Shown here piece after piece: positions 48,690-59,942 of a stretch of 64,000 nt of DNA. The notes below the pieces were generated by a model. The model worked only from the letters and a program-made list of their open reading frames with translations, was not told the origin of the DNA and ran no database searches. Each line of letters starts with the position of its first letter. Within the stretch, counting starts at the first letter, position 1. The DNA comes from Monomorium pharaonis. Taxonomy: Eukaryota; Arthropoda; Insecta; Hymenoptera; Formicidae. The position numbers were made by a program, and so were the translations under genes. Where the stretch lies: positions 19,293,046-19,357,045 of the forward strand of contig NC_050469.1 of NCBI RefSeq assembly GCF_013373865.1. The letters run 5' to 3'.

Positions 48690-48766
48690 CATTGAGAAAA
48701 AATCCTTGGTAAACTTGTAAGATGCATGCAGGGAATGGAATAATATTATTTGAAATGTTTGGTTGT
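48690..48766 (+). repeat. degenerate partial copy of the palindrome's MITE
   Basis: Starts CATTGAGAAAAAATCCTTGG and stays alignable to the left arm of the element at 48971 (AGTAAACTTGTGAGAT, TTTGAAATATTTGGT) until a TG microsatellite. It has the same orientation and many differences, so it is an older relative. A (TG)n and an (AAT)n tract follow (48765-48822). Confidence 0.55.
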
Positions 48767-48900
48767 GTGTGTGTGTGTGTGTGTGCTGTAAAGAAATATA
48801 ATAATAATAATAATAATAATAACGATACGTTTGGTATATAATAATTATATTTCGTTATAATTACCTTGCGTTTTGTTAATGTTATTGTTACTGTTATCGA

Positions 48901-49211
48901 TTTTTCTACAAATTAATTTCCGATAAAATGATAAAACTGTCTGTCTTAGTCGCATAAAGTGTAAAGAGTACACTGAAAAAAAATCCTTAGTAAACTTGTG
49001 AGATACACATTTAGGAATATCGTTTGAAATATTTGGTCGCTATAATATAAACAAATTTGTATTTGTTTATAGCGACCAAATATTTCAAACGATATTCCTA
49101 AATGTGCATCTCACAAGTTTACTAAGGATTTTTTTTCAGTGTACTCTTTACACTTTATGCGACTAAGACAGACAGTTTTATCATTTTATCGGAAATTAAT
49201 TTGTAGAAAAA
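48901..49211. repeat. 311-bp near-perfect palindrome, centre at 49056
   Basis: TTTTTCTAC at 48901 and GTAGAAAAA ending at 49211 are the outer tips. The core is a MITE-like unit 48971-49141 (CACTGAAAA tips, TA at 48969-48970 and 49142-49143). About 68 bp outside each TA are also inverse copies of one another, so unique flank as well as element is duplicated in inverse. Tip and inner landmarks are equidistant from 49056, so the arms have almost no indels. Confidence 0.85.
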
Positions 49212-50533
49212 TACATGGATACGTATAATGGATAACAAGATTTCAAGATTTGAAAGAGCATGTAAGAACGGCAATAATTTAACGTACGACAAACTTAACG
49301 TTGGCTTCTGCAGCGCGGTAGTCGATTTAGCAATTATAAAGCATGAAAGGCCTTTAACAATCTCATCGGCACGAGCTGGCGATTCCGCGAGGGTGAGCAG
49401 CGAAAATGAAGGTTCCTCTCAAGCAGACTTCCAATTAATTAATAACTCGGTACTCTACCTAGCCGAGAGAGGCTCGTTTTACGGTGATTCTTTCGAGCGG
49501 CAGCGAATTTATGATATCGGGCTTGGCCGTGACACTTACGAAGAGTTTTAGGATAATAAAAGAGCGGCTATGTGGTAGAGAGAAGACGAGAAGAGGGATC
49601 TCTGCGGTGAAGCGGGATCTTGAAAGAAAAGAGAATGGCGGGGAGAACGAGAGGAGGAACGAAAGTGATGGACGGTGGCCGATCAGCGCCGTCAAAATAA
49701 TGATCAGCGTAAATAATAAGCCTCGTTATAATGCCGGACTCTAGGTGTTTTCTCTTCTCCCTTTCTTTTTTATACCGAGTCGGGCGTTCTCGCTCGCAAC
49801 AATGTCGATCCGACCGGAGTAATCTTTGATCCTTGTAAGCGCGGCTCTTGAAACCTCTTTCTCTTTATTCCTTCCTTTCCTTCCTTCCTTCCTTCCTTCC
49901 TTCCTTCCTTCCTTCCTTTCTTCCTTCCTTCCTATCCGCCTGACTGTCTGCCTTTCTACCTTTCTACCTTTCCGCCTTTGTCATTCCAACCACTCCCTCT
50001 TCCAAAAACGAATTACGTTATCGTATTGCTACCAGCGGAGGTCGCCATGTATCCAGTTAGAATGAACGCTTTTATCAAAGCTTTGTATCTAAATATTAAT
50101 GTATACGTGTCACTACTGTAGTAGCGAAAGTAACAAACAATAATTGATAATTGATACTTAATATTTCAGTTATATTTTACAAATCGAGTTAATAAAAGAG
50201 TACACATTTTTATAAAAAATCTCGATAGACGTGACATTATTTTCCGGAATTAATAGTTCAGGATAACAATATGTATGCGAATGCAGAGATGTTAAAAAAC
50301 CAGTTTTTTTTCTAATAAAACTTATTAATACTAATAGTAATAGTTTAAATTTATTATCAAAAAAAAAAGTTTACGGATATAATATATAAAAAAGTATTAA
50401 ATACCTAAAAGAGAATCTCTAGGACAGTAAAATTTTAAAAGAAACATTTGTTGTGTTAAAAAAAACTGTGTTTTGTGGTTTAATATTTTTTCATTTATAC
50501 ATCTAGATGTCAAATTATCCCATCATTCTTATC
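49212..50533. other. intergenic, no gene supported
   Basis: Contains a (CCTT)n tract at 49866-49935. A 107-codon reading frame at 49228-49551 resembles no known family and starts right at the palindrome edge, so I do not call it a gene. The remainder is AT-rich. Confidence 0.4.
49866..49935 (+). repeat. (CCTT)n tetranucleotide repeat
   Basis: About 16 CCTT/CCTTT units with slight length variation. Confidence 0.95.
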
Positions 50534-50541
50534 TCAAAGAT

Positions 50542-50796
50542 CACTAGCGGATTCTGACGTCGATAATAGGGGGCGGGGAAGGGGTTAATAAAATTTTTCA
50601 ATAAACATCGTATTATATCGGACATCGGACAGTTTTAACAAAATCTTATGCATAAGAATTTGATCCACAGATGCCCGTGTTAATCGGTCTGCATCATTTT
50701 ATTTAAATTTTTTAAACGGATCCACTAAGACTAATTTTTTTAATTTGGAAGAGGAGGTTTAACTGCTCCCTCCCCCCCTTCTAGAATCCGCCAGTG
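50542..50796 (+). mobile_element. hAT-type MITE family, copy B
   Basis: The tips are CACTAGCGGATTCT and its near-inverse AGAATCCGCCAGTG. The flanks are TCAAAGAT (50534-50541) and TCAAAAAT (50797-50804), an 8-bp duplication with one mismatch. The 255-bp body matches copies A and C and has no reading frame. Confidence 0.75.
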
Positions 50797-53514
50797 TCAA
50801 AAATTATTCTGAAACTTGCGATGCATCCGTGGTCAAATATGTTAACACGTAATTTTTTTGTCTTATTGTTGTTAGTTTTGATGTGGATAATGACAACTCA
50901 TTCCAATTTGTTTCAAAATTTAGTAACACTCGGGTAAAATATGACGTGACAAGGTGCAAGCTCGCGTATTCATCCTTAACTGCACCTTTGAATATAAATC
51001 ACGCTTCAAAGACTCGGACTTTGTAGCGCAACATTCAACAGAACCAGCAAATAGATACGTATAAAGCTTCTTTATTACAAGCCGGCTCTCTCACAACGGA
51101 AGGAGAAGAACTCGACGAAAGAACAAATGGCGACAATCTCGCGTGCGCGCGCTTAGGTCGAACGCTTAAGTTGCAATTATTCGAATGCAGGATGCCACAA
51201 TCCGCTTGTTTCATCGCGAGATATGTCATTCACCACGCATATAAAACGTACAAATTAACATGCTTGGAGGGTACCTCCGTCTCGGCGGCCATTATTCTTT
51301 GTGCACGCACTTTATCCGCGACCTGATTCTCCCGTCTCCGCGTCTATGATTACTTCTTTTCCATGCATTCTTTCAGGGAACGAGCCAAAGTGACTCTCGA
51401 CTCGGTCGTTGAGACGCTTTGCTATTAGATGGATGCCACATAATTTCACAGTATTACGCTACTGTCGTTGATACAATAACGTTGAATCGTGCGACTAACA
51501 GCAAAGCGAGGACGTCTGTTCCCGAGTCATTTTGTAAATTAAAAAAAATTCTAAAGAGTTTCGCTTGATCGTCATTTACGAGAGTTGTTATTTATGTCTA
51601 GTGTCAATATATTTTAATTATATAGGATATATAAATGTGTGAAAAGTCAAAGTCACTAATTTATCGATGCTATTTACTAATCGTATCTATGAAAATATGT
51701 CAGTTATGTTTTGTTATAGCAAATACATCTCGCTTCTATATTGAGCTTTATATTTCATTAATATTATTTTAAAATTAGATATTTACATAAAAAGAAGCAA
51801 TTGAAATATCAATACGAAAAGTTTTCTATTGACATACACTTATTTTTCATATATGATTACTTCACTAAGATTTAGGGAACCCTCGTCAGTCTTTTCAGCA
51901 TAGTTTGAAAAAGTTACGTATTATTACGATGATTTTTTTTTAATCGATCGTAAATGAACTAAAAAATACGTTTATTTACTCAGAAGTTTAGAATCATAAT
52001 AAGTAACAGAAAACGCGCGCGTTAAAAAATATTATTTACTTCTCGATCCAAGAAAAACGTTATTTTACTATAGTTGTTTGAAAAATTCACAACTTTCTTA
52101 CTAATAACATAAAAATCTTTTATTTTAAAAGAGCACTTAAACTGTCAAAAAAATTAGCGGTTAAAATTTCGATTAATTAAAACTGCAAAGTTTAAAGAAT
52201 GACAAATTTTTAGATTTCTGCATACTTCTGAAAGATTCATTGAAAGATTGGTATAAAAAAAATTAGGATTTGTATTAAAAAATACAAACTCAATGTTTTG
52301 TAATGCATGTTACATAATCTAACTGTTTCTGACAATTAACTGTTTCTATTGCTGCAATTTATTGAATTAAACTTTTGTTTAAAGGCGCTCATAATCCACT
52401 CTAATCATAGTAATTTTATCAATAATATAAAGTTCAAATTGTTTTAAATCTGGGGCACCTCAGCATATATCTAGAGTTAATAAATTAGGTGAAAAGAAAT
52501 TTATACAATTGAAGGATTTTCCACCAAAAACAAGTCCAAAAAGTTAAATTTTAAGCAGACAAAAACTCTTTCCGATTATTGTACGAATTTAATAATTTGA
52601 CAATTTTTTTCCGGACATAAAATAAACATATAATGTAAGAACACAAATAATATCTTTGAAAATTTTGAGAATCTATTAAAAAATATATATAGAAAAACTT
52701 TGGACTTTTCGACTTTTGCAGAAATTTCATATTTACCCGTTTATATTTATATTTCTTATTTTTTATTTAATTACCTGTGGATAGAATTGTTTCCGTTTAT
52801 GATGTAAACGGTTAAAAAACTTATTTGACCTTTGTATAGAAAACTCTTGAATTATTTTCGACAAGACGAAGAAAGTTGCGTGAATTGTGCATATTTAAAG
52901 TTTGGAATTTCCTGTGGATGAGACAATCAAAGACACAAAGCGCGCGCGTTTGCAATAGGTCCATAAAGTGTGTCTGTGAAGAAAGGAAAAACAAAAAAAC
53001 GGACTAGCGTGTCGACCAGACGTATAATCGCGTGGGAAGTCACGACAAACTATCTTTCGTTCCAGTCTCGGTTGAGATCTGGTTCAGGACACTCATCTCC
53101 CGATTTTACCGAGGTGATTTATCGTAATTACTAGGAATGAATTATCGAAAGGCAGCAGCAGTAACAACAGCAGCAGCGCGCAATTACTTTGGATCGTGGC
53201 GCTCCTCCCCCGACAGTTTTCGAGAACTCGCGATCGCACCGCGGAACGGGGGATTACCCGTTGAAAAATTGCTCTGCCCCTTCCCGGGGCGGAGAACGGG
53301 GGACAGGGGAGCGAAGCGCGCGGTGACCGCGCGCGTGCCATGCGGAATGGCAATGATTCAATGAATTCTGCAAACACAGCGCTTTCTCGGCCGACCGGGG
53401 GTGGGTCACGGGTCCTCGAACGTGACAAGCTTACGCTCTTAGCCTCGCCCCCGCCGTGAAGAATTAATAACAATGTCCGAAGAAATATAATAATAAAAGA
53501 TGCCGGTGTCGGGA
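50797..53514. other. intergenic, no gene seen
   Basis: Largely AT-rich (51.5-52.9 kb especially) with a short moderately GC-rich patch around 51.0-51.5 kb. No exon, RNA gene or complete transposon was recognised. Confidence 0.45.
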
Positions 53515-53516
53515 CG

Positions 53517-53551
<35 letters not shown>
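53515..53551 (+). repeat. (GA)n followed by poly-G
   Basis: About 13 GA units run directly into about ten G residues, forming a purine-only strand segment. Confidence 0.93.
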
Positions 53552-53552
<1 letters not shown>

Positions 53553-55574
53553 AGAGAGACCGGTGTTACGATGACTCAAGATTTTTCTTTCTCTCTCTTT
53601 CTCCCTTCCTCTCTCCATCCCTTCCTCTCTCTAAGCTTCGTCATCGTTCTCGCGTTGCCGCGTCGTCGTCGCGCGGTGTGTCCGCGCTTTTTTCACGAAA
53701 CCCTGGAACAAAAAAAAAGTAGTACGCGCGCGCGATATAGAAGCGCCGCGACGCGTATCGCCCCCCTTGTACGGCGCGAACCACGACGAGATGTCTCGCT
53801 CGCTCAATCTCGAAAGACGAACGACGTCGGTGGCGGTGGCGGCGGCGGCGGCGGCAGCGGCGGTGGCGGGCAACCCGACGGGAAATTGAAAGAATACGAA
53901 GCCCGGGTGGGAAGTTAATTGTTTCTCTTTTAACCAACCGACGCGACCGAGTACGCGTCGTCACGGACGTTGCCCGCGCAAAATGGCCGTCGTCATCTTT
54001 CGCGGTACGGCGGTGCGGAGCGGTGCGGAGCGGAGCGGAGCGGAGTGGTTGCGACGCGGCCTGGTAATAATGGCCGGCTCTCGGTTGTACGTATGTACAC
54101 TGCCCGTGCAATGCGCAACGCGCGCGCACGGCGGTAGGAGAACGCCGCCGCACACGTTACATAACTCGTTTACGGTTGCTCGTGCTCGTGCTCATAGATT
54201 TGGATTACGGTGTGTGCGTGTACTCGTGTGCGTAAATAAGTCGGCGCATTAGGGAACGAGCGTGAACGCGCTCGCGCTCGCGCTCGCGAGGCGCTGGATT
54301 CCCTATAGCCCCGTAAACGGAGAGAATAGGGGAATGGGTGCTAGCTATTTTATTTTATGGCCAGGGCTAATGCGCTCTTTGTGTACGCTGTAGGTTTCCG
54401 TCGCGGTTTGCAAGCTCGTATGTACGTTTCGCTAATGCCGCCGCCACCGTCGTCGCCACCGCCAAACGGCGTATCTGCAAGTTCCAACTTTCCGACCCGT
54501 AACGGCCAACTATTTTTTCAATTATTTCATCGTTTATGTGAAATAATTGAAATACTTTATCGGAATAAACGCGGGTGGTAGAGATTTCATTATCGTTTGT
54601 TTCATAATATAAGTACACAAAGTCATAGTGATAATGAAACTAATTTCTCTCGTCGATCATATTGTCATTGGAAATAATCAGAAAATGATTTCGCTCGGAA
54701 ATTTCGAGTAGCTCCGTAACCCCCCCCCCCAAAAAAAAAGAAATGTTACGACACCATTTGGATATTTCCTCGCTATTCTGTTATTTATATTTACACATCT
54801 AAGAATATTAAGGGATCTCTGGAATTATGCTCCAGGGATGGCCTCGATTAGCGATTAGCGTTAACAAACGTTAAACGACGAAACGTCCCTCGATCATTCT
54901 CTGCGACGTAAACCGTTGCGGGCGATCGATGACGAATGGCGGGCTACGGACGATTTATTTTAAATATAACCGCTCGATTCATTGGCCGATTTGTTACGGG
55001 CATTCCGAGGGCGACGGGAGTGGCGCGTACGCGCGCGCGCCCCCTTGTTTCCCTTACGTTGAAAGGGGAGAGATAGACGCGAGGTGCAATCCGTACAATG
55101 TCACCCCGAAGCGCGCTCGTAATTCGAATATAATGGACTCCGTTTCTCCCCACCGTAATACGCGCCCGCCGTATATATCGCCGTCGTTGTATGCCGTTGT
55201 ATCGTCGATTCCAGCCCTCGCTGCTGATTCGACACGATGGTGAACGCGCTGGCAAAACATATCGTGCTCTCTCACCCTCGAGTCTCGCGCTCGCCAAGAT
55301 TCCGTCGGACAAAAGGATCGTTGGGTTTCAAACCAAACGGTGAATATCGCGAGGAATTTTTACGCAAATTACATTAAACGATCTCGAACTTTTGATAATT
55401 ATCAGTCGTACGGCCGTTCTAAGTGAAAACAAAGGCATCGTTTTCCTCTCTGGAAAGTCGAGAAATACTCGTATTCGCGTGATTATCGATTGATTTAGAA
55501 TGCAAAAGCCAAGTCCAAGTTCAGTTATCACAAACACGTACATCGATAACGTTCTTTCGTTCGTTAAGTGTATA
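53552..55574. other. CpG-rich block with GC-rich short repeats, no gene supported
   Basis: It contains GGTGGC/GGCGGC repeats at 53828-53870, GCGGAGCGGTGCGGAG-type repeats at 54014-54048 (a similar motif recurs near 63040) and a CGCTCG repeat at 54270-54290. Reading frames are rich in R, G and A because of composition. The patch resembles a promoter/5' UTR zone but no coding start can be defended. Confidence 0.4.
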
Positions 55575-55988
55575 CTCTGGGAAAAATATAGTTTTCCCAA
55601 AATACGCCGGTTATAACCCAATACTTTGGGGTCCACGATTAAGTAATCAAATTATCTGGATTGCTGGTAACCCTTTTACGTTTTTTTTTTTTCAAATTGA
55701 CCTTGTATTAACTTAAAAATCGCAACTAGCTATTCCATCTATTTTACTGATTTTTATGTTATATTATACTAGTCAAATCTCTCAATTAGTTCCGCGTCGA
55801 TATCCAGTTACGCAAGATAATTTTTACTCGAGTAAGGTACTAACCAAAATATTCAGTTACTAACTGCAAAAGAACGGTCGAAATTGTTCCCACAGTAGGA
55901 TTGCAAACAATCCAAATAATTTTAATAATTAATCGTGGGTCCCAAACTGGATTAAAACCGTATTTTTGGAAAACTATTTTTTCCAGAG
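55575..55988. repeat. inverted-repeat element (MITE-like), about 414 bp
   Basis: CTCTGGGAAAAATATAG with TTTTCCCAAAATAC and CCACGATTAA at the left recur in inverse at 55935-55988 (TTAATCGTGGGTCCCA, TTTTCCAGAG). The arms are about 60-65 bp with scattered mismatches. There is no coding content and no clear target duplication. Confidence 0.55.
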
Positions 55989-56020
55989 CATCCAAACTTG
56001 TATCTTTTACACGCGGCGAT

Positions 56021-56022
<2 letters not shown>

Positions 56023-56054
<32 letters not shown>
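56023..56054 (+). repeat. poly-T tract, 32 bp
   Basis: Uninterrupted T run just right of the inverted-repeat element. It could be the tail of a minus-strand retroposed copy, but no body was recognised. Confidence 0.9.
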
Positions 56055-56059
<5 letters not shown>

Positions 56060-56819
56060 CTCGCGTTAACGCATATAGCAAAATTGCCCGTACTCTTAGA
56101 ATTTGATTCGAAACGAGTGCTTTCTCATAAGCCACGGCTTCGTCGAATTTGTCTCGCCGCGCCGTTCACTCGCGTAGCAGCGGAACGGGGAAAAAAATAA
56201 GCGGTTAAAGTAGGCTACTATTCGTTTACCGAGATCGTCTCCGCCTACGTTGACTACATTGTTACGGTAATTTCGTTCCACGACGGTCAGGAAGAGCGCT
56301 CTTTCGCGGAGTACGCTCATTGGCGAGGGAAAGGCACAGGAAATCGTCCAGGAAACGATGCGCGGTGTGCTGCGAAATATTAGTTTATAGCATTGGAGTT
56401 TATAGCCTCGGCTGAGCGGCCGGCGGGCCTACTTGTGAAGGAACATCCGTCACGGATGTATAATTAAAGCACGATGGATGGGACGATTAACGAGCGCTGT
56501 TATCAGGATCGTTACGCTCGCTGCTGCGTTACCTATATATAATATACGTAAGGAAATGCTGCGGAAACACCGCGAGAGGACGCGTTCCGTTCCGGGTTCT
56601 CGCGCTGCTACCTCGTAATTATTCCGCCGCTCTCGGTTACGTTCTTAGCGTAAGAATCGACACGATGCCTGCAACGAGACTGTATATCGCTCACTAAGAC
56701 AATAATCAATTTATTCTGTATCTCATTTCTTTTCTTTTTTTAGATTTTTAACACCAAACTGTCATATTATTTTCCTTCCTTCTCTCTCGATCAATTTGTT
56801 TTATTTACATTTTTCATTG

Positions 56820-57060
56820 TGGCGATGGTGGCATAAAAGTTGCACGTCTGCTCCCTATGCCCAACATCCGCAGGTTCACATCCATCTAGAACATATAAGA
56901 TTTTTAATTAATCACCGTCTATTGGAAGGTAATGGTAAACCATCGAGAATGTAAGATTTGACTGGCCGAAACAGCACGCATGAGCATTCATCGAGTGGAG
57001 ACTGTAATCTTCAGTTATGAAGGACCTACTTGGGAGGGAGAGAAAGTCGTTGGAATTAAT
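56820..57060 (+). repeat. possible tRNA-derived SINE
   Basis: A box-A-like TGGTGGCATAAAAGTTGCAC (about 56827-56846) and a box-B-like GGTTCACATCC (56873-56883) are spaced as in tRNA promoters. A non-tRNA body with GGAAGGTAATGGTAAACCA follows. A full tRNA cloverleaf does not fold by eye, so this is not called a tRNA gene. No poly-A tail or target duplication was established. Confidence 0.35.
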
Positions 57061-59624
57061 TTTTTCAAATGTTTACACTAAGGCTGAGTTTATTGGCATC
57101 GGATTCTATCTCCGCAAAATATGGCTCTAACATGATTGGACGTAAAACGATTAGAGTTTATTATCCCACTTATTTCTATCTCATTTTCTTATTATATTTT
57201 CTTATTATAATATTATATTGCTAAAATAAGTTCCATGTGAATAATCGGTAAACTCGCGGTAAACTCGAGAAAAAGAGGAGTTAATATCTTTTAATGTTTA
57301 GAATTCTACTTACGTAATAGAAGAAACGTATTTCTAAACTTATTCCCTTGTGTTCTCCAATGGATACATATGACGACTTGGACGTAATTTTCTGAAGAGT
57401 TGAGAAATAGAAACGAAGTAATCTTTGATTGTCAAGCAGCAATACGCTCGTGTGCTCTTGTTACACGGAATCTTTTCGTGATATGTATTATATATTTACG
57501 TATGTGCGCGCTTATCGTTTTCCTCTGTTACTTCTTTTTCAATCCAATATACAAAAGTAACAGGTCAATTGTCCAAGTTTTGCATCGCTATCATGTAGCG
57601 AGGCGGCGCGGGATACGAAAAGATAAACCGAGGACGTCGACGCGACTCTACGCGACGCGACGCAGTCGGGTCGCCATCTTCTCTTCCGTATTACTAAACA
57701 AGATATTGTACGACGTAATGTATCGGCTCGTTAAGTTGCAGCAGTTCCAGCGCGCGCGATAGATCACAGTTGACTCCGTCGCTCCCTCATCCCTCGTCCC
57801 TCATTCCCCATCGTCGGCCGAGATTTCTCATACCAGTGCCAAACCACTACGATGCTCTCTCTCTCTCTCTCTCTCTCCACCCTTATTGTCGGGAGTGTTT
57901 CAAATGCGAATGTAATATTCGCGTACCATTAACCCCGAACATGTGTAGGGAGTAATCGTTTCAACCCCGAGCAGCCCTTCTACGGACCGTCGCCGCGTCG
58001 CGAGAAGAGGGTGCACGAGCGAGTAGGGGTGAGAGCGATTTCGTAAACCCCAAACAAACGCGCGCGCGCGTGCAACGTTCGATGCTTCTCTGGGTAGTCC
58101 GATAACAATCGGTACACGAGCAACATTGTCGACTTTACGACGACGAGCGAGCTTTCCTGGATAACCCAACCGCGTTCGAGTGCGAGTGCATCGAGCATGA
58201 GCGCGAGCGTGCACGCGCGCGCGCGCGCGCACACACACCGCCGCCTTTCTTTCAACATCTGGCACGATTCGCATTCAGCCAACCAAACCGCGAGCAGCCT
58301 CTTGCGCTCCCGCCTCCGTGTACGCTTCGATGTCCTATCTACCTATCCTGACCTTTCGCTCAATGCGCTTTACGAACGACGCATTCGCGATATGCGCGAC
58401 GGGAATCGAGCCGCCAAAAGCGGTTCAATCTCGCAGAATGATGAAGGCAGCCAGTAGCGAGCTGCGAGTTGACTGTTTCGAAGGTAATAACGCGATCCGA
58501 CCGAAGGAAAACAAAAAAGCAAGAAATCCATTTCCCATGATAATAAGTATCTCTATAAAATGCCTGTATTACGGAAGTTTGACTACCGACAATTGTCGAA
58601 TAATTGCCGGAAAAATTTTTTTCAGTCTCTCTTATTATCTGTAACACTAATCAAATATTGAATGTAATTATAATATTGCTTACACGGATCGACCGTTCAT
58701 ATTGTTTACACGCTTTCTTAATATCGATTGTATGTATTAAACATAAAAACTTGTAAACTTTTACAGACATGTTTTTGTCAAAACTTTTGTGTAATTAGTT
58801 TTAATGTCTTTCTTGATAATTTATCAAGTACAAAATTATCAAACAAAAGGTTTTATGGAAAATAGCATGACATCAATTTTCGGTACAATACTGTTTTTTT
58901 TTTTATTTTGTAAAAATATTTACTTATTTTATAACTTTAACATTTGCATCTTTTAGATTATAATGAGAAAAATTACAGTCATAATATTATACCTCGAATG
59001 CAAAATGATGACATCGGTTGGAGAATTACAAATATTAAGAAAAGATCCTGGCAGACACTTATTATTAAAGTGATTAAATTTTAAAGGGAATAGATTACAA
59101 CTTACTCTTTAGTTAGAAATTTATTTCGCAAATTTTGATAAAAACTTTAATTTGAATCTTGTGTTTCACAAATATTATGTAAATTTTGATGTCAAACAAT
59201 GATATTAAGTAATTTTAAAATGTCCTTTGACATTTTCATTAGAAAAGAATCAAATACTAATTTTTATTAGTATTTATTCTTTTTTTGTTAAATTTAATTC
59301 TCATAAGTGATTGCATAAGCATATATTTAAATACATGTGTAAATATAATAGATTCATGCGATAAACAAGAAGATAAAATGTAATCAAATATCTGACATCA
59401 GTCAGACACTGAAACTTGATTCTTTAAAATTGCTCTGTTAGTATGACGTCCCAACTGTATATAATAAAGCACGCGCTATCCATACAAAACGTCATGTAAA
59501 CACGAACGAGCGTGTGAATAGAGAAAGGATCTCGTAGGGTGAATCGCATTAAAGACTAAAGACTCGTGCCCTTAAAAATGTAAGTATTTTAAGTAACAAA
59601 CCTACATTTTTCTTGTTTCTATAA
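57061..59624. other. intergenic, CpG-rich patch then AT-rich, no gene supported
   Basis: 57.6-58.5 kb is CpG-rich with a (CT)n tract at 57859-57876 and a (CG)n(CA)n tract at 58214-58238. 58.6-59.6 kb is AT-rich. Reading frames in the GC-rich patch overlap on both strands and look compositional. Confidence 0.4.
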
Positions 59625-59632
59625 AATAAACC

Positions 59633-59860
59633 CATTGACGGATTTTAAGGGGGAGGGGATAAACCCTCCTTCCAAATTCAAAAATTAGTCTTACTGGATT
59701 TGTTTAAAAAATTTAAGTAAAATGATGCAAGCCGATTAACGCGGGCATCTATGGAATTCACTGTGTTCAAATTGCCCAATGTCCGATATACAATGTTCAG
59801 CGAAAAATTTTATTAACCCTCTCCCCCCCCCTGCATTATCAACGTCAGAATCCACTAATG
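59633..59860 (-). mobile_element. hAT-type MITE family, copy C (inverted)
   Basis: This copy runs opposite to A and B. Its ends are CATTGACGGATT and AATCCACTAATG, and it is flanked by a perfect 8-bp duplication AATAAACC (59625-59632 and 59861-59868). That duplication is the best evidence that the family is hAT-type. The body shares ACGTCAGAATCC, GATGCAAGCCGATTAA and the C-rich tract with copy B in inverse. Confidence 0.8.
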
Positions 59861-59942
59861 AATAAACCGTTGAGAGGAAATTTCACAACACATGAAAAAG
59901 AAAATGTATAAATCTTTTTACACCTATTTCTTAAAATATTAA

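Noticed and set aside
49228..49551. 107-codon reading frame beside the palindrome
   Set aside because: No family resemblance, no upstream promoter or splice evidence, and length within chance expectation.
53571..54252. Gly-rich and Arg-rich reading frames in the CpG patch
   Set aside because: Three overlapping frames on both strands are open, indicating composition rather than coding.
56827..56890. tRNA gene
   Set aside because: Box-like motifs exist but acceptor and anticodon stems do not pair by eye; treated as a possible SINE head instead.
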